Source of the DNA: an uncultured Bacteroidales bacterium
GTDB lineage: Bacteria; Bacteroidota; Bacteroidia; Bacteroidales; Bacteroidaceae
Length of the DNA stretch: 49,861 bases
Direction: 5' to 3'
Assembly (NCBI GenBank): GCA_902771725.1
Contig: CACXXT010000035.1
Location: forward strand, 1 to 49,861
The notes under the pieces are model-generated. The model did not search any database. It was not told the DNA's origin and saw only the letters and a program-made list of their open reading frames with translations. Every line of letters begins with the position of its first letter. Positions within the stretch are counted from its first letter, which is position 1. Of the stretch, positions 34,565-43,175 are shown in pieces. The position numbers and the translations under genes are program-made.

Positions 34565-34966
34565 ATGGCTTCTATTTTCAGTAAGATTGCAGCTGGCGAG
34601 ATTCCCAGCTACTGCTGTGCACAGAACGATGAGTTCTACGCCTTCCTGGATATCAATCCGCTGGTGAAGGGTCACACGCTCGTGATTCCCCGCCGCGAAG
34701 TGGATTACATTTTCGACCTCAGCGATGAGGAAATCGGTCGGATGCATATCTTCGCCGCCAAGGTGGCCCGCGCCATCAAGACGGTGCTGCCGTGTGTGAA
34801 AGTCGGTGTGGCGGTTCTCGGACTGGAAGTGCCCCACGCCCACATCCACCTGGTGCCGATGCAGAGTGAGAAGGACATGCTCTTCTCGAACCCCAAGCTG
34901 CAGCTGCCGTCCGAGGAGATGCAGGCCACCGCCGACGCCATCCGCAAGGAGTTCGAGCGTCAGTGA
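34565..34966 (+). CDS. HIT family protein (nucleotide hydrolase/transferase)
   Basis: A 133-residue histidine-triad protein. The catalytic triad is H91-A-H93-I-H95 (HAHIHLVP), and the N-terminal half has the usual FLDINPLVKGHTLVIPRR strand pair. HIT proteins of the Hint branch hydrolyse nucleoside phosphoramidates and act in the cytoplasm. The length and motif are normal. It follows greA on the same strand and is probably cotranscribed with it; it then converges on the sufS gene across a 64-nt gap. Confidence 0.93.
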   Translation: MASIFSKIAAGEIPSYCCAQNDEFYAFLDINPLVKGHTLVIPRREVDYIFDLSDEEIGRMHIFAAKVARAIKTVLPCVKVGVAVLGLEVPHAHIHLVPMQSEKDMLFSNPKLQLPSEEMQATADAIRKEFERQ

Positions 34967-35030
34967 GCGACAAGGCCAAGAACCCAGCAGAGATACGAAA
35001 GGCAATTGTCGGTCTAAGGACCGAATAGTT

Positions 35031-36239
35031 TTAAAACATCTGTCGAACGCGGTCGATACCCTTCACGAGGGTGTCGACCTCTTCTTTTGTATTGTAGAGG
35101 GCGAAGCTTGCGCGGACGGTGCCCTCGATACCAAGACGGTGCATCAGCGGTTCGGCACAATGATGTCCGGTGCGTACGGCAATGCCGAGTCGGTCCAGCA
35201 GGGTTCCCAGATCCAGATGATGGATGTCTCCGACGAGGAAACTGATGACGCTGTCGTCCGACGGGCCGAAAATGCGCATCGCCGGTATTTCCATGAGGCG
35301 CTGCCGGGCGTAGCGCGTGAGTTCCTGCTCGTGTTCCATAATGGCGGGGAACCCGATGGCGCTGACGTAGTCCAGCGCACGTGCCAGCCCCGTCGTGGCC
35401 ACGTAGTCGGGTGTGCCGGCCTCGAATTTGTAGGGTAGCTGGTTCCAGGTGGTGTGCTCGAAGCTGACCTTGCCGATCATCTCTCCGCCGCCCATATAGG
35501 GAGGCATCTGGTCCAGCAGCGTTTCCTTGCCGTAGAGCACACCCACTCCCGTGGGACCATAGACCTTGTGGCCGCTGAAAGCCAGGAAGTCACAGTCCAG
35601 CGCCTGCACGTCAAGGGGGAGGTGAGGAGCGGCCTGAGCGGCATCGATGAGCACCGGCACCTGGTGGTCATGAGCCATGCGGATGATGTCTGCCACGGGG
35701 TTTATGGTGCCGAGCACGTTGCTGACGTAAGTGCAGGAGAGCAGCCTGGTGCGCGACGAGAACAGTCCCTCGAGAGCCTCCAGATCCAGCCGGCCTTCGT
35801 CCGTAAGGGGACACACCTTAATCACTATACGCGTGCGCGCCTGCAGAAGCTGCCACGGCACGATATTCGAGTGGTGCTCCATTGCGGTCAGAATCACCTC
35901 GTCGCCGTCGTGCAGGAACGCCTGCCCGAAGGACGATGCCACGAGGTTTATGCTCTCGGTGGTGCCGCGCGTGAAGATGATTTCTGCTGTGGAACGTGCG
36001 TTGACGAAGCGGCGCACGGTCTCTCGTGCGGCCTCGTGGAGTTCTGTGGCCTGCTGGCTGAGGTAGTGTACGCCGCGGTGGACGTTGGCATTCACGTTGA
36101 GGTACTCGTCCGTCATTGCGTCGACGACGCATCGCGGCTTCTGGGTTGTGGCGCCATTGTCGAGGTAGACGAGCGGGCGTCCGTAGACCTCGCGGGCGAG
36201 TATGGGGAAATCCCTCCTGATTTCTTGTATATCTAACAT
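35031..36239 (-). CDS. sufS: Cysteine desulfurase, SufS type
   Basis: A 402-residue PLP enzyme that takes sulfur from cysteine for iron-sulfur cluster assembly. SufS (group II) features are YLDNGATTQKP near residue 26, THRG-like NVHRGVHYLS, the PLP lysine in SGHKVYGPTGVG, and the catalytic cysteine C361 in the short loop RTGHHCAEPLM. sufB, sufC, sufD and sufE are not in the window. It is the last gene of a three-gene minus-strand operon, 8 nt after ruvB, led by a regulator with a predicted di-iron domain, which connects it functionally to iron. Confidence 0.95.
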   Translation of the reverse strand: MLDIQEIRRDFPILAREVYGRPLVYLDNGATTQKPRCVVDAMTDEYLNVNANVHRGVHYLSQQATELHEAARETVRRFVNARSTAEIIFTRGTTESINLVASSFGQAFLHDGDEVILTAMEHHSNIVPWQLLQARTRIVIKVCPLTDEGRLDLEALEGLFSSRTRLLSCTYVSNVLGTINPVADIIRMAHDHQVPVLIDAAQAAPHLPLDVQALDCDFLAFSGHKVYGPTGVGVLYGKETLLDQMPPYMGGGEMIGKVSFEHTTWNQLPYKFEAGTPDYVATTGLARALDYVSAIGFPAIMEHEQELTRYARQRLMEIPAMRIFGPSDDSVISFLVGDIHHLDLGTLLDRLGIAVRTGHHCAEPLMHRLGIEGTVRASFALYNTKEEVDTLVKGIDRVRQMF

Positions 36240-36247
36240 CTTTTCTT

Positions 36248-37294
36248 TCAGTCAAACAAACTTGGTTGTTCACCCGGCGTCGCATAGCGGCTGCGTCCGA
36301 GGTGCTGGTAGGCAAGGTCTGTGGCTTCGCGTCCGCGGGGTGTCCGCTTGATGAATCCTTCCTTGATGAGGAACGGCTCGTAGACCTCTTCCACGGTGCC
36401 CGGGTCTTCGCCGATGGCCGTGGCAATGGTTCCCACGCCCACGGGTCCTCCCTTGAACTTATCGATGATGGCCAGCAGTATCTTGCGGTCGATGAGGTCG
36501 AGTCCGTGGCGGTCGATGTTCAGGGCCTCGAGAGCATACTGCGCTATGGGCAGGTCTATGCGTCCGTTGCCTTTCACCTGTGCGAAGTCGCGCACCCGTC
36601 GCAGGAGTGCGTTGGCAATACGTGGCGTGCCGCGCGAGCGTCGTGCAATCTCCACCGCAGCCTCGTGGTCTATGGGCTGGTTCAGGATGCCTGCGGAACG
36701 GAGGACGATGCCGCAGAGCGTGTCGGCATCGTAGTACTCCAGGTGGAGGTTGATACCGAAGCGGGCGCGCAGCGGAGCCGTCAGCAGACCCGAGCGCGTG
36801 GTGGCACCGACAAGTGTGAAGGGGTTCAGGTCTATCTGTATGCTGCGTGCGCTGGGGCCGCGGTCGATCATGATGTCGATGCGATAGTCCTCCATTGCGG
36901 AATAGAGGTATTCTTCCACCACGGGCGAGAGGCGGTGGATCTCGTCGATGAACAGCACGTCCTGCGGTTCCAGGCTGGTGAGAATACCTGCGAGGTCGCC
37001 GGGCTTGTCGAGTACTGGGCCGCTGGTGATCTTGAACCCTACGCCGAGCTCGTTGGCGATGATATTCGAGAGGGTGGTCTTTCCCAGTCCCGGAGGGCCG
37101 TGTAGGAGGGTGTGGTCCAGCGGCTCGCCGCGGTACTTGGCAGCCTCGACGAAAACGCTGAGGTTCTGCACCACCTTGTCCTGCCCTGCAAAGTCCTCGA
37201 AGCGCAGCGGGCGCAGCGCCTGTTCGAAGTCGCGGTCTGGCGAACCACCTTGTCCTTCCCTCAGTGGAAGCGAGGAATTGTCTATTTCATTCAT
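36248..37294 (-). CDS. ruvB: Holliday junction branch-migration ATPase RuvB
   Basis: A 348-residue AAA+ motor that drives RuvA-bound Holliday junctions during recombination repair. Walker [10 protein letters not shown], Walker B FIDEIH, sensor ATTRSGLL, arginine-finger region (PLRARFG), and the C-terminal winged-helix wing ([17 protein letters not shown]) are all present. The first 20 residues contain a less conserved stretch ([13 protein letters not shown]). Its ATG overlaps the TGA of the upstream regulator by 4 nt (ATGA at 37291-37294), so translation is probably coupled. sufS starts 8 nt downstream. Confidence 0.97.
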   Translation of the reverse strand: MNEIDNSSLPLREGQGGSPDRDFEQALRPLRFEDFAGQDKVVQNLSVFVEAAKYRGEPLDHTLLHGPPGLGKTTLSNIIANELGVGFKITSGPVLDKPGDLAGILTSLEPQDVLFIDEIHRLSPVVEEYLYSAMEDYRIDIMIDRGPSARSIQIDLNPFTLVGATTRSGLLTAPLRARFGINLHLEYYDADTLCGIVLRSAGILNQPIDHEAAVEIARRSRGTPRIANALLRRVRDFAQVKGNGRIDLPIAQYALEALNIDRHGLDLIDRKILLAIIDKFKGGPVGVGTIATAIGEDPGTVEEVYEPFLIKEGFIKRTPRGREATDLAYQHLGRSRYATPGEQPSLFD

Positions 37295-38274
37295 AGTTTC
37301 ACTTCTTCCAGATTAATGAGTCCGTTGACGATGGCGTAGATGGTCAGTCCTGCCGACGAGTGTATCTGTGTCTTGCGGGCGATGTTTCGGCGATGGGTCA
37401 TGACGGTGTTGGCCGAGATGAACAGCTGTTCCGCAATCTCCTTGTTGGACAGTCCCCGCACCACCATCCGCACCACTTCCTTCTCGCGCTCCGAGAGGTC
37501 GTCGGGGTTCGCCGTCTCGTCGGCCTTGCCCTTCTGGTTGTTGCTGGCGGTCTGTGCGCCTTCTTCGGTGCGTGCCCTGACTTCAATCTCCAGCAGGTGC
37601 ACCGCCTCGGCAAAGAGTGTGTCCTCGAGGTGGCAGTGGCTGAAGAGGTCTTCCTCCATGATGTAGATGTCCATCAGCGTGTCCGCCAGCCGCTGGGTGT
37701 CCGAGTCGCTGGGGTAGTATTTGATGATGATGGACTTCAGCTCGTGGCTGCTCTTGCTGATGCTGCTGTGGTTGTCGTGGTGCTTGTCCGCCAGTGCGCG
37801 GTAGCTGGAACCTCGCTGCGGCAGGCGGCCGTCGAGCAGCTGCTGGACATAGCTGTGGATGTGTTCGTTCTCGTAGTCCATGTGCCGCTGCACGGCGGCG
37901 GCGTACTCGTCGTAGAACTTCAGGATGAGGAATGCCAGCTGGTTCTTGGCCGAGCAGTTGATGGCCTCGATCAGTTTGCGCCGGATGGCAGGCAGACGGA
38001 AGTCCACGAAGTACGTGTGGGAGCGGCGCAGGTAGCGCATCAGTTCTGCCACGCTGACCTGTTCTGCCAGCTCGCTGACGGACAGGCGACCCTCGCTCTG
38101 GATGAAATTGACCACGGCGAGGAACGTCGTGGCATCCACGCCACTGCCCTTGCAGGCCGCGGCCACGCTCTGGTCGCCGAAGCCCAGCGAGACTCCGAAG
38201 CGCGAGATGACCTGTAGCAGGCGGTAGTCGTCGTGGATGAGGTCGCTCATGTGAGCAGATTCCGTGAAATGCAT
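37291..38274 (-). CDS. Hemerythrin/RIC di-iron domain fused to a LuxR-type DNA-binding domain
   Basis: A 327-residue protein of unusual design. Residues about 10-60 resemble the ScdA/RIC N-terminal domain ([21 protein letters not shown]), but the usual Cys pair is replaced. Residues 80-230 form a hemerythrin-like bundle with the RIC ligand set: H86, H131, E135, H169, H213, E217; the H86-H131 (45) and H213-E217 (4) spacings equal those of the E. coli YtfE ligands H84-H129 and H204-E208. Residues 258-323 are a LuxR/NarL helix-turn-helix ([39 protein letters not shown]). I infer a transcription factor sensing iron, oxygen or NO through a di-iron centre. It is the first gene of an operon with ruvB (ATGA overlap) and sufS. 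ATG 38272-38274 or 38248-38250 may be the start; residue numbers use the longer form. Confidence 0.85.
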   Translation of the reverse strand: MHFTESAHMSDLIHDDYRLLQVISRFGVSLGFGDQSVAAACKGSGVDATTFLAVVNFIQSEGRLSVSELAEQVSVAELMRYLRRSHTYFVDFRLPAIRRKLIEAINCSAKNQLAFLILKFYDEYAAAVQRHMDYENEHIHSYVQQLLDGRLPQRGSSYRALADKHHDNHSSISKSSHELKSIIIKYYPSDSDTQRLADTLMDIYIMEEDLFSHCHLEDTLFAEAVHLLEIEVRARTEEGAQTASNNQKGKADETANPDDLSEREKEVVRMVVRGLSNKEIAEQLFISANTVMTHRRNIARKTQIHSSAGLTIYAIVNGLINLEEVKL

Positions 38275-38303
38275 AAGCCTTCTACTTTATAATGAAGAAT
38301 GAA

Positions 38304-38370
38304 GCCCGCCCGCTGTGTGACGTACAGGGGCGGGCGAATGAGTCGGAGTGGGAGAGCCCAGTACAGGGCT
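38304..38370 (-). terminator. Terminator-like double hairpin after the small lipoprotein gene
   Basis: GCCCGCCC (38304-38311) pairs with GGGCGGGC (38328-38335) with a 16-nt loop, and AGCCC (38355-38359) pairs with GGGCT (38366-38370). Both lie downstream of the lipoprotein gene on the minus strand. The T-tract is weak (TTCATTCTTC), so termination efficiency is uncertain; the region also lies just upstream of the regulator operon. Confidence 0.5.
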
Positions 38371-38378
38371 ACCTGTTC

Positions 38379-38795
38379 TTAATTGATGGCAGCAGAGTAG
38401 AACACCTTGTCGTCGCGCTTCACCACGATCTTGGCGCCGCTCTTGAACTTCTTGCAGGACTCACTGGCATTGACCTTGGTGAGTGTGATGGCTGCACCGA
38501 TCTCGGACTTCATGTCCTCATCGCTCTTGCCGCGCTCGCGGGTGAAGGACTTCGAGGAAGCCGTGGCCTTGTAGCCCAGCTGGTTCAGCTGGCTGGCGAA
38601 GGCCTGGTCGATGGCCTGAATGGCCTGCTGGTAGACGATGAGGTCCGCGGCACTCGGGTCGATGTAGTCCTCGTAGGCCCAGGTGAAAGTATAGGGGCCG
38701 GTGGGTTCGGGTTCGTCGTCGCTGCCGCAGGAGGCTACTGCGAAAGGCAGTGCAATGATCATCATTGCTGCCAGGAATTTCAAAAGATTTTTCAT
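38379..38795 (-). CDS. Small predicted lipoprotein of unknown function
   Basis: A 138-residue protein with a lipoprotein signal (MKNLLKFLAAMMIIALPFAVASC) and an acidic stretch GSDDEPEP right after the cysteine, the pattern that marks surface-exposed lipoproteins in Bacteroidetes. The mature part is a single small domain; no family is recognised. I use ATG 38793-38795, since the longer frame (to 38957) would read through the promoter at 38841-38872 and place a non-signal sequence in front. It is transcribed divergently from the porin gene. Confidence 0.8.
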   Translation of the reverse strand: MKNLLKFLAAMMIIALPFAVASCGSDDEPEPTGPYTFTWAYEDYIDPSAADLIVYQQAIQAIDQAFASQLNQLGYKATASSKSFTRERGKSDEDMKSEIGAAITLTKVNASESCKKFKSGAKIVVKRDDKVFYSAAIN

Positions 38796-38840
38796 TGTCG
38801 TTTTGCTTTTTGAATTAATAAGGTTGTACGTATTCTGCCG

Positions 38841-38872
38841 CAAAGGTAGCGATAAATTCCATTTGCGCCAAA
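38841..38872 (-). promoter_or_regulatory. Promoter of the small lipoprotein gene
   Basis: On the minus strand TTTG (38869-38872), a 20-nt spacer and TACCTTTG (38841-38848) match the consensus fully. The predicted leader is about 38 nt. Confidence 0.72.
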
Positions 38873-39007
38873 GAAATGACGGACAAAATCCACAAAAAGG
38901 AATGAAAATACGGCGAAAAGGACTTCCTCTACCTAAAAACAATGACTTCCCCGGCAACGATTAGGTAAAATGCAGTCATTATTTGTGAGTATATTGCGCA
39001 GTAGCTC

Positions 39008-39038
39008 TTGTCTGCGTCGTTCTTTTATCTTACTTTTG
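39008..39038 (+). promoter_or_regulatory. Promoter of the porin/imelysin block
   Basis: TTG (39008-39010), 20-nt spacer, TACTTTTG (39031-39038) followed by C. The first porin gene starts at ATG 39056 or 39062. Confidence 0.68.
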
Positions 39039-39055
39039 CAGCCGCAAAACTAGAA

Positions 39056-40375
39056 ATGCGTATGAAAACGACATTGCACACACTGGCAACAGCTATGGTT
39101 CTGGCACTCGGAACCGCAACGGGCTCCCAGGCTCAGGACGGGAGCGAGAGTTTTGAGAAATACCGCATCGGCGGCTACGGCGAGATGGTGGCTTCCTTCA
39201 TGGGCTACGGCACCAGCCGCTTCAACGGCACCACGACGGGCAACACCTACGAGCGCCGCAACTCCATCGCCATCCCGCGCTTTGTGGTGGCCGGGGACTA
39301 CAAGTTCAACAAGCACTGGCAGCTGGGCGCCGAAATCGAGTTCGAGGCTGGCGGCGTAGGCATCGAGACCGAGATGGAAGAATCCGAGAACGGAGAGTAC
39401 GAGACCGAGATGGAAAAGGGCGGCGAGGTGGCTCTGGAGCAGTTCCACGTCACTTACACCCTGAACCGCTACTTCCACGTACGCGCCGGACACATGGTGC
39501 TGCCCGTGGGGCTCACCAATGCGCACCACGAACCTATCCTCTTCTTCGGCACGGTGCGTCCTGAGGCCGAGACGGTGGTCATCCCCTCGACGTGGCACGA
39601 GACGGGTCTCTCCGTCTTCGGCCGCTTCGGCCGGGGCTACGGGCGCATGAGCTACGAGGCCTATGTCACCGCCGGACTGAATGCCGACGGCTTCGGGCGC
39701 GACCACTGGGTGGCCGACGGCAAGCAGGGTCTCTTCGAGAAGGACAACTTCACCAGCCCTGCCTACACCGCACGGCTGGACTACGAGGGCGTGAAAGGGC
39801 TGCGACTGGGGGCTTCTGTGTACTACTGCAACGACGCAGCTGCCAACGCCGACAAGACTTACAAGTATGCCAAGGTGGGTCGCGTGCCCGTGACCATCGT
39901 CACTGCCGATGCGCAGTACTCCAACCGCTACGTCACCGCCCGCGCCAACTTCCTCTGGGGCGAGGTCGGGAACTCCAAGAAGCTGAGCGGCGTCTCGCTC
40001 TCCAACCTCTCGAACTACCACCACGGTGCCATGCGCCGGACGGCCAAAAACGCCCTCGCCTACGGCGTTGAGGCGGGTCTGAACCTGCGCAGCATCATCG
40101 GCGACCGGCGCGTGCCAGTCTTCTATCCTTTTGCCCGCTATGAATACTACAACCCGCAGGAGCGCGGCGAGGACGACCAGGCCGTAGAAGCCCGCTGCCA
40201 GGTGAGTAAGTGGGTGGCCGGACTGAACTGGTTCGCACTGCCCAACCTGGTGGTGAAGCTCGACTACAGCACCCGCAAAATCGGCACCGCCAAGGTCTTC
40301 GGCAGCAGCCGCTACCACCGCGAGAACGAACTGTCCATCGGAGTGGCCTACGCGGGTTGGTTCTGGAAGAAATGA
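39056..40375 (+). CDS. Outer-membrane porin-like beta-barrel protein
   Basis: A 439-residue exported protein (signal TLATAMVLALGTATGSQAQ) with alternating amphipathic strands and a C-terminal aromatic end (IGVAYAGWFWKK), as expected for an outer-membrane barrel. Typical porin-like pieces are GGYGEMVASFMGYG, FNKHWQLGAEIEFEAGG, FHVRAGHMVLPVGLTN and LEQFHVTYTLNRYF. It belongs to the porin O/P-like group by appearance; the substrate is unknown. ATG 39056 or 39062 can be the start. A 121-nt A/T repeat spacer separates it from the imelysin gene, with which it probably forms a transcription unit. Confidence 0.8.
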   Translation: MRMKTTLHTLATAMVLALGTATGSQAQDGSESFEKYRIGGYGEMVASFMGYGTSRFNGTTTGNTYERRNSIAIPRFVVAGDYKFNKHWQLGAEIEFEAGGVGIETEMEESENGEYETEMEKGGEVALEQFHVTYTLNRYFHVRAGHMVLPVGLTNAHHEPILFFGTVRPEAETVVIPSTWHETGLSVFGRFGRGYGRMSYEAYVTAGLNADGFGRDHWVADGKQGLFEKDNFTSPAYTARLDYEGVKGLRLGASVYYCNDAAANADKTYKYAKVGRVPVTIVTADAQYSNRYVTARANFLWGEVGNSKKLSGVSLSNLSNYHHGAMRRTAKNALAYGVEAGLNLRSIIGDRRVPVFYPFARYEYYNPQERGEDDQAVEARCQVSKWVAGLNWFALPNLVVKLDYSTRKIGTAKVFGSSRYHRENELSIGVAYAGWFWKK

Positions 40376-40496
40376 GAAAATTAGAAAATTAGAGAATAAG
40401 AAAATTAGAGAATAAGAAAATTAAAGAATTAAAGAGTTAATATAGAGTTAAAGAGTTCATTAAGAGTGAGTCTAACTAAAACAGTCAATCAACCGA
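40376..40496. repeat. AT-rich simple-repeat spacer upstream of the imelysin gene
   Basis: Repeated AGAAAATTAGAGAATA units (about 16 nt) pass into AAAGAATTAAAGAGTTAA units. C is absent from the first 80 nt. I see no promoter match of good quality inside. Confidence 0.75.
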
Positions 40497-41684
40497 ATGA
40501 AAAAGTATTTCTTCATGGCAGCAATGCTGCTCACCGGCGCACTGGGCTTCGTGGCCTGCAGCGACGACAAGAATGAGAACAAAGGCGGCGAGGACGAAGT
40601 GCAGTCGGCACTGGTCTGCGTGGAACAGATCATCGACGGCTGTATGGACATCGCCAACGAAGTGGGCAACGCAAAAATCGGCGACCCGTACGACCTCTAC
40701 CAGCACGGTCAGCAGCAGCAGGCACTCTACGCTGTGGAGTCGTGGTACAGCTGGCACAGTATCGATGACTACACCAACAACATCATCAGCATCCGCAACG
40801 CCTACTACGGCAGTCGCGACGGCAAGGCTGCCACGAGTTCCCTCTGCTCCCTCATGGCCACGGCAAACCCGAACCTGGACCAGCTGGTGCGCAGCACCAT
40901 CGAATCGGCCATCAAGTCCATTCAGTCCATTCCCGCGCCCTTCCGCAATAACATCAACGCTCCCGAAGTGCGCACTGCCATGGAGGTTTGCGCCGAACTG
41001 GAAGAAGTCCTCGGTAACCTCAAGGGCTACCTCCAGCGCAACGACGCCCTCAGCACAGACGCCGTGCTGCAGCCTATCCTTGAAAACTACGTGAACAAAG
41101 TGGTCCTGCCCACTTACTCCGACCTGCAGCGTGCCAACACCGCACTCTACCAGGCCGCCCAGGCCTTCCAGAAGAACCCCGGCAATGCCGCCTTCGAAGC
41201 CTGCTGCGAGGCGTGGTTCAACGCCCGCGAACCCTGGGAGACCAGCGAGGCGTTCCTCTTCGGTCCCGTGGACGCCCTGGGTCTCGACCCGAATATGGAC
41301 AGCTGGCCCCTGGATCAGGAAGCCATCGTCAATATTCTCAACTCCGGCAAGTTCGACAACCTCACCTGGAGCGACGGCGACAGCGACGACGATATCGAAG
41401 CCGTGCAGAGCGTGCGCGGATTCCACACCATGGAGTTCCTGATCTTCAAGGACGGCAAGGCACGCACACTCACCGACGGCACCAGCACGGAGTTCGCCAG
41501 CCTGGACTACACCAGCAGCAACGCCACCAGCTGGGGCAACTACATGGTGCAGGTGGGCTATCTCCTGCAGAAGGACGCCCAGGAGCTCTACGATTCCTGG
41601 ACCAAGAGCTACGAGGGCGGCAAGGCCTACAAGGACCTCTTCCTCAGCCATGAAATAGAAACAGGAGACGAAGAAGATGAATAA
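40497..41684 (+). CDS. Imelysin family (M75-like) lipoprotein, predicted iron-uptake component
   Basis: A 395-residue lipoprotein: signal MKKYFFMAAMLLTGALGFVAC followed by SDDKNENKGG, suggesting surface exposure. The imelysin GxHxxE motif is at G308/H310/E313 (GFHTMEF). The protein is largely helical and in two halves, as in EfeO/imelysin proteins. This family is linked to iron acquisition; despite the peptidase name, members such as IrpA and EfeO are binding proteins. The downstream di-heme oxidoreductase gene overlaps its last 8 nt (ATG 41677 within its final codons), so the two are translationally coupled. Confidence 0.9.
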   Translation: MKKYFFMAAMLLTGALGFVACSDDKNENKGGEDEVQSALVCVEQIIDGCMDIANEVGNAKIGDPYDLYQHGQQQQALYAVESWYSWHSIDDYTNNIISIRNAYYGSRDGKAATSSLCSLMATANPNLDQLVRSTIESAIKSIQSIPAPFRNNINAPEVRTAMEVCAELEEVLGNLKGYLQRNDALSTDAVLQPILENYVNKVVLPTYSDLQRANTALYQAAQAFQKNPGNAAFEACCEAWFNAREPWETSEAFLFGPVDALGLDPNMDSWPLDQEAIVNILNSGKFDNLTWSDGDSDDDIEAVQSVRGFHTMEFLIFKDGKARTLTDGTSTEFASLDYTSSNATSWGNYMVQVGYLLQKDAQELYDSWTKSYEGGKAYKDLFLSHEIETGDEEDE

Positions 41685-43119
41685 CCCCATACAGAAACTC
41701 GTGTGGATGGCTGCCTTTGTCCTACCGCTGGCAGCCTGCAGCGACGACGAGAACGGCCTTTCGGAAGCGGACCTCACGCCTCCGAAAGGCTATGCTCTCT
41801 CTGCTGGCACATCCACGATTTTCTCCACCTCCTCCTTCGCCTACGACAGCGAGGCGGAGTGGGTGACGGGTGCGCTGAAGAAGCGTTTCACGCGCGGCGA
41901 CAAGCTCTACGACGACGCACGCACCAGCTCCAACGGCTATGGCGGAGGACTCGGACCCGTCTACGCAGGCTACAGCTGTGGCAGCTGCCACCGCAATGCC
42001 GGCCGCACGAAGCCTGCCCTCTGGGAGGACGCCGAGGGCAGCGGAGCCTACGGCTTCTCGGCCATGCTCTGCTATGTCACCCGCAAGAACGGAGTCTTCT
42101 TCCAGGACTACGGCCGCGTCATCCACGACCAGGCCATCTACGGCGTGCAGCCCGAGGGCAAGATCCACGTGCAGAAGCACTTCCAGACCTTCCAGTTCCC
42201 CGACGGCGAAACCTACGAACTCTGCTATCCCGAGTACAGCATCACCGACTGGTACGCCGACAGCATCCGTCCCGAAGACCTCTTCTGCTCCGTCCGCGTG
42301 CCACTGCGACATGTGGGAATGGGACAAATCATGTCCCTCGACCCGAACGAAATCGAAGCCCTGGCACGCAGGAGCAACTACCCCGAATGGGGCATCAGCG
42401 GACGCTGCAACTACATCAACGAGCGCGGCCAGCGCCGGCTGGGACTCGGAGGCAACAAGGCGCAGCACGCTGACCTCACCATCGAGCTGGGTTTCAGCAG
42501 CGATATGGGCGTCACCAACAGCCGCTACCCCGAAGAAATCTGCGAGGGACAGCTCCAGATGCAGGAGGGTTCGATGATGGGGCTCCTCTACGACCAGCTG
42601 GATATCAGCACCGAGGATATGGAGGACGTGGACCTGTACCTCCATGCACTCGGCGTTCCTGCCCGCCGCAACGTCAACAACTCCACCGTCAAGCGGGGCG
42701 AGCAGCTCTTCTACGAGGCCGGTTGCCACCTCTGCCACGTCACCACACTGCATACCCGCACCCGCGGTGCCACCCTCCTCAGCGGCACTCAGCTGCCGTG
42801 GCTGGGCGGTCAGACCGTGCATCCCTACTCGGATTTCCTGCTGCATGATATGGGTTCGGAAATCATGGGCGTTGGACTCAACGACAACTACGTCAGCGGA
42901 CTGGCGCGCGGCAACGAATGGCGCACCACTCCCCTCTGGGGCGTAGGTCTGCAGGAGAAAGTGAACGGTCACACCTATTTCCTCCACGACGGGCGCGCAC
43001 GCAACTTCACCGAGGCCATCATGTGGCACGGAGGCGAGGGCGAGGCATCCCGCCAGAAGTTTGCCCACATGAACAGCGACGACCGCAAGGCCCTCCTCCG
43101 CTTCCTCCAGTCGCTGTAG
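41677..43119 (+). CDS. Di-heme oxidoreductase (DHOR/DUF1111 family) lipoprotein
   Basis: A 480-residue lipoprotein (lipobox LAAC, C21, then SDDENG) with two c-type heme motifs: C101-GS-C104-H105 (CGSCHRNAGRTKP) and C350-HL-C353-H354 (CHLCHVTTLHT). FLLHDMG and the C-terminal LHDGRARNFTEAIMWHGGEG are characteristic of DHOR proteins. The biochemical reaction is not well defined; a peroxidase or redox role in iron or heme handling is inferred from the coupled imelysin gene. Covalent heme attachment needs a cytochrome c maturation system; a ResB-like remnant lies at 46525-47143. Confidence 0.9.
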   Translation: MNNPIQKLVWMAAFVLPLAACSDDENGLSEADLTPPKGYALSAGTSTIFSTSSFAYDSEAEWVTGALKKRFTRGDKLYDDARTSSNGYGGGLGPVYAGYSCGSCHRNAGRTKPALWEDAEGSGAYGFSAMLCYVTRKNGVFFQDYGRVIHDQAIYGVQPEGKIHVQKHFQTFQFPDGETYELCYPEYSITDWYADSIRPEDLFCSVRVPLRHVGMGQIMSLDPNEIEALARRSNYPEWGISGRCNYINERGQRRLGLGGNKAQHADLTIELGFSSDMGVTNSRYPEEICEGQLQMQEGSMMGLLYDQLDISTEDMEDVDLYLHALGVPARRNVNNSTVKRGEQLFYEAGCHLCHVTTLHTRTRGATLLSGTQLPWLGGQTVHPYSDFLLHDMGSEIMGVGLNDNYVSGLARGNEWRTTPLWGVGLQEKVNGHTYFLHDGRARNFTEAIMWHGGEGEASRQKFAHMNSDDRKALLRFLQSL

Positions 43120-43175
43120 CACCACCTATATATCATATTTCATTCGTCAACAATACAATAAAGTAACATAGAACA

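Noticed and set aside
40485..41777. Long minus-strand frame opposite the imelysin gene
   Set aside because: Valine/glycine-rich shadow of a gene with clear signal peptide and motif on the plus strand.
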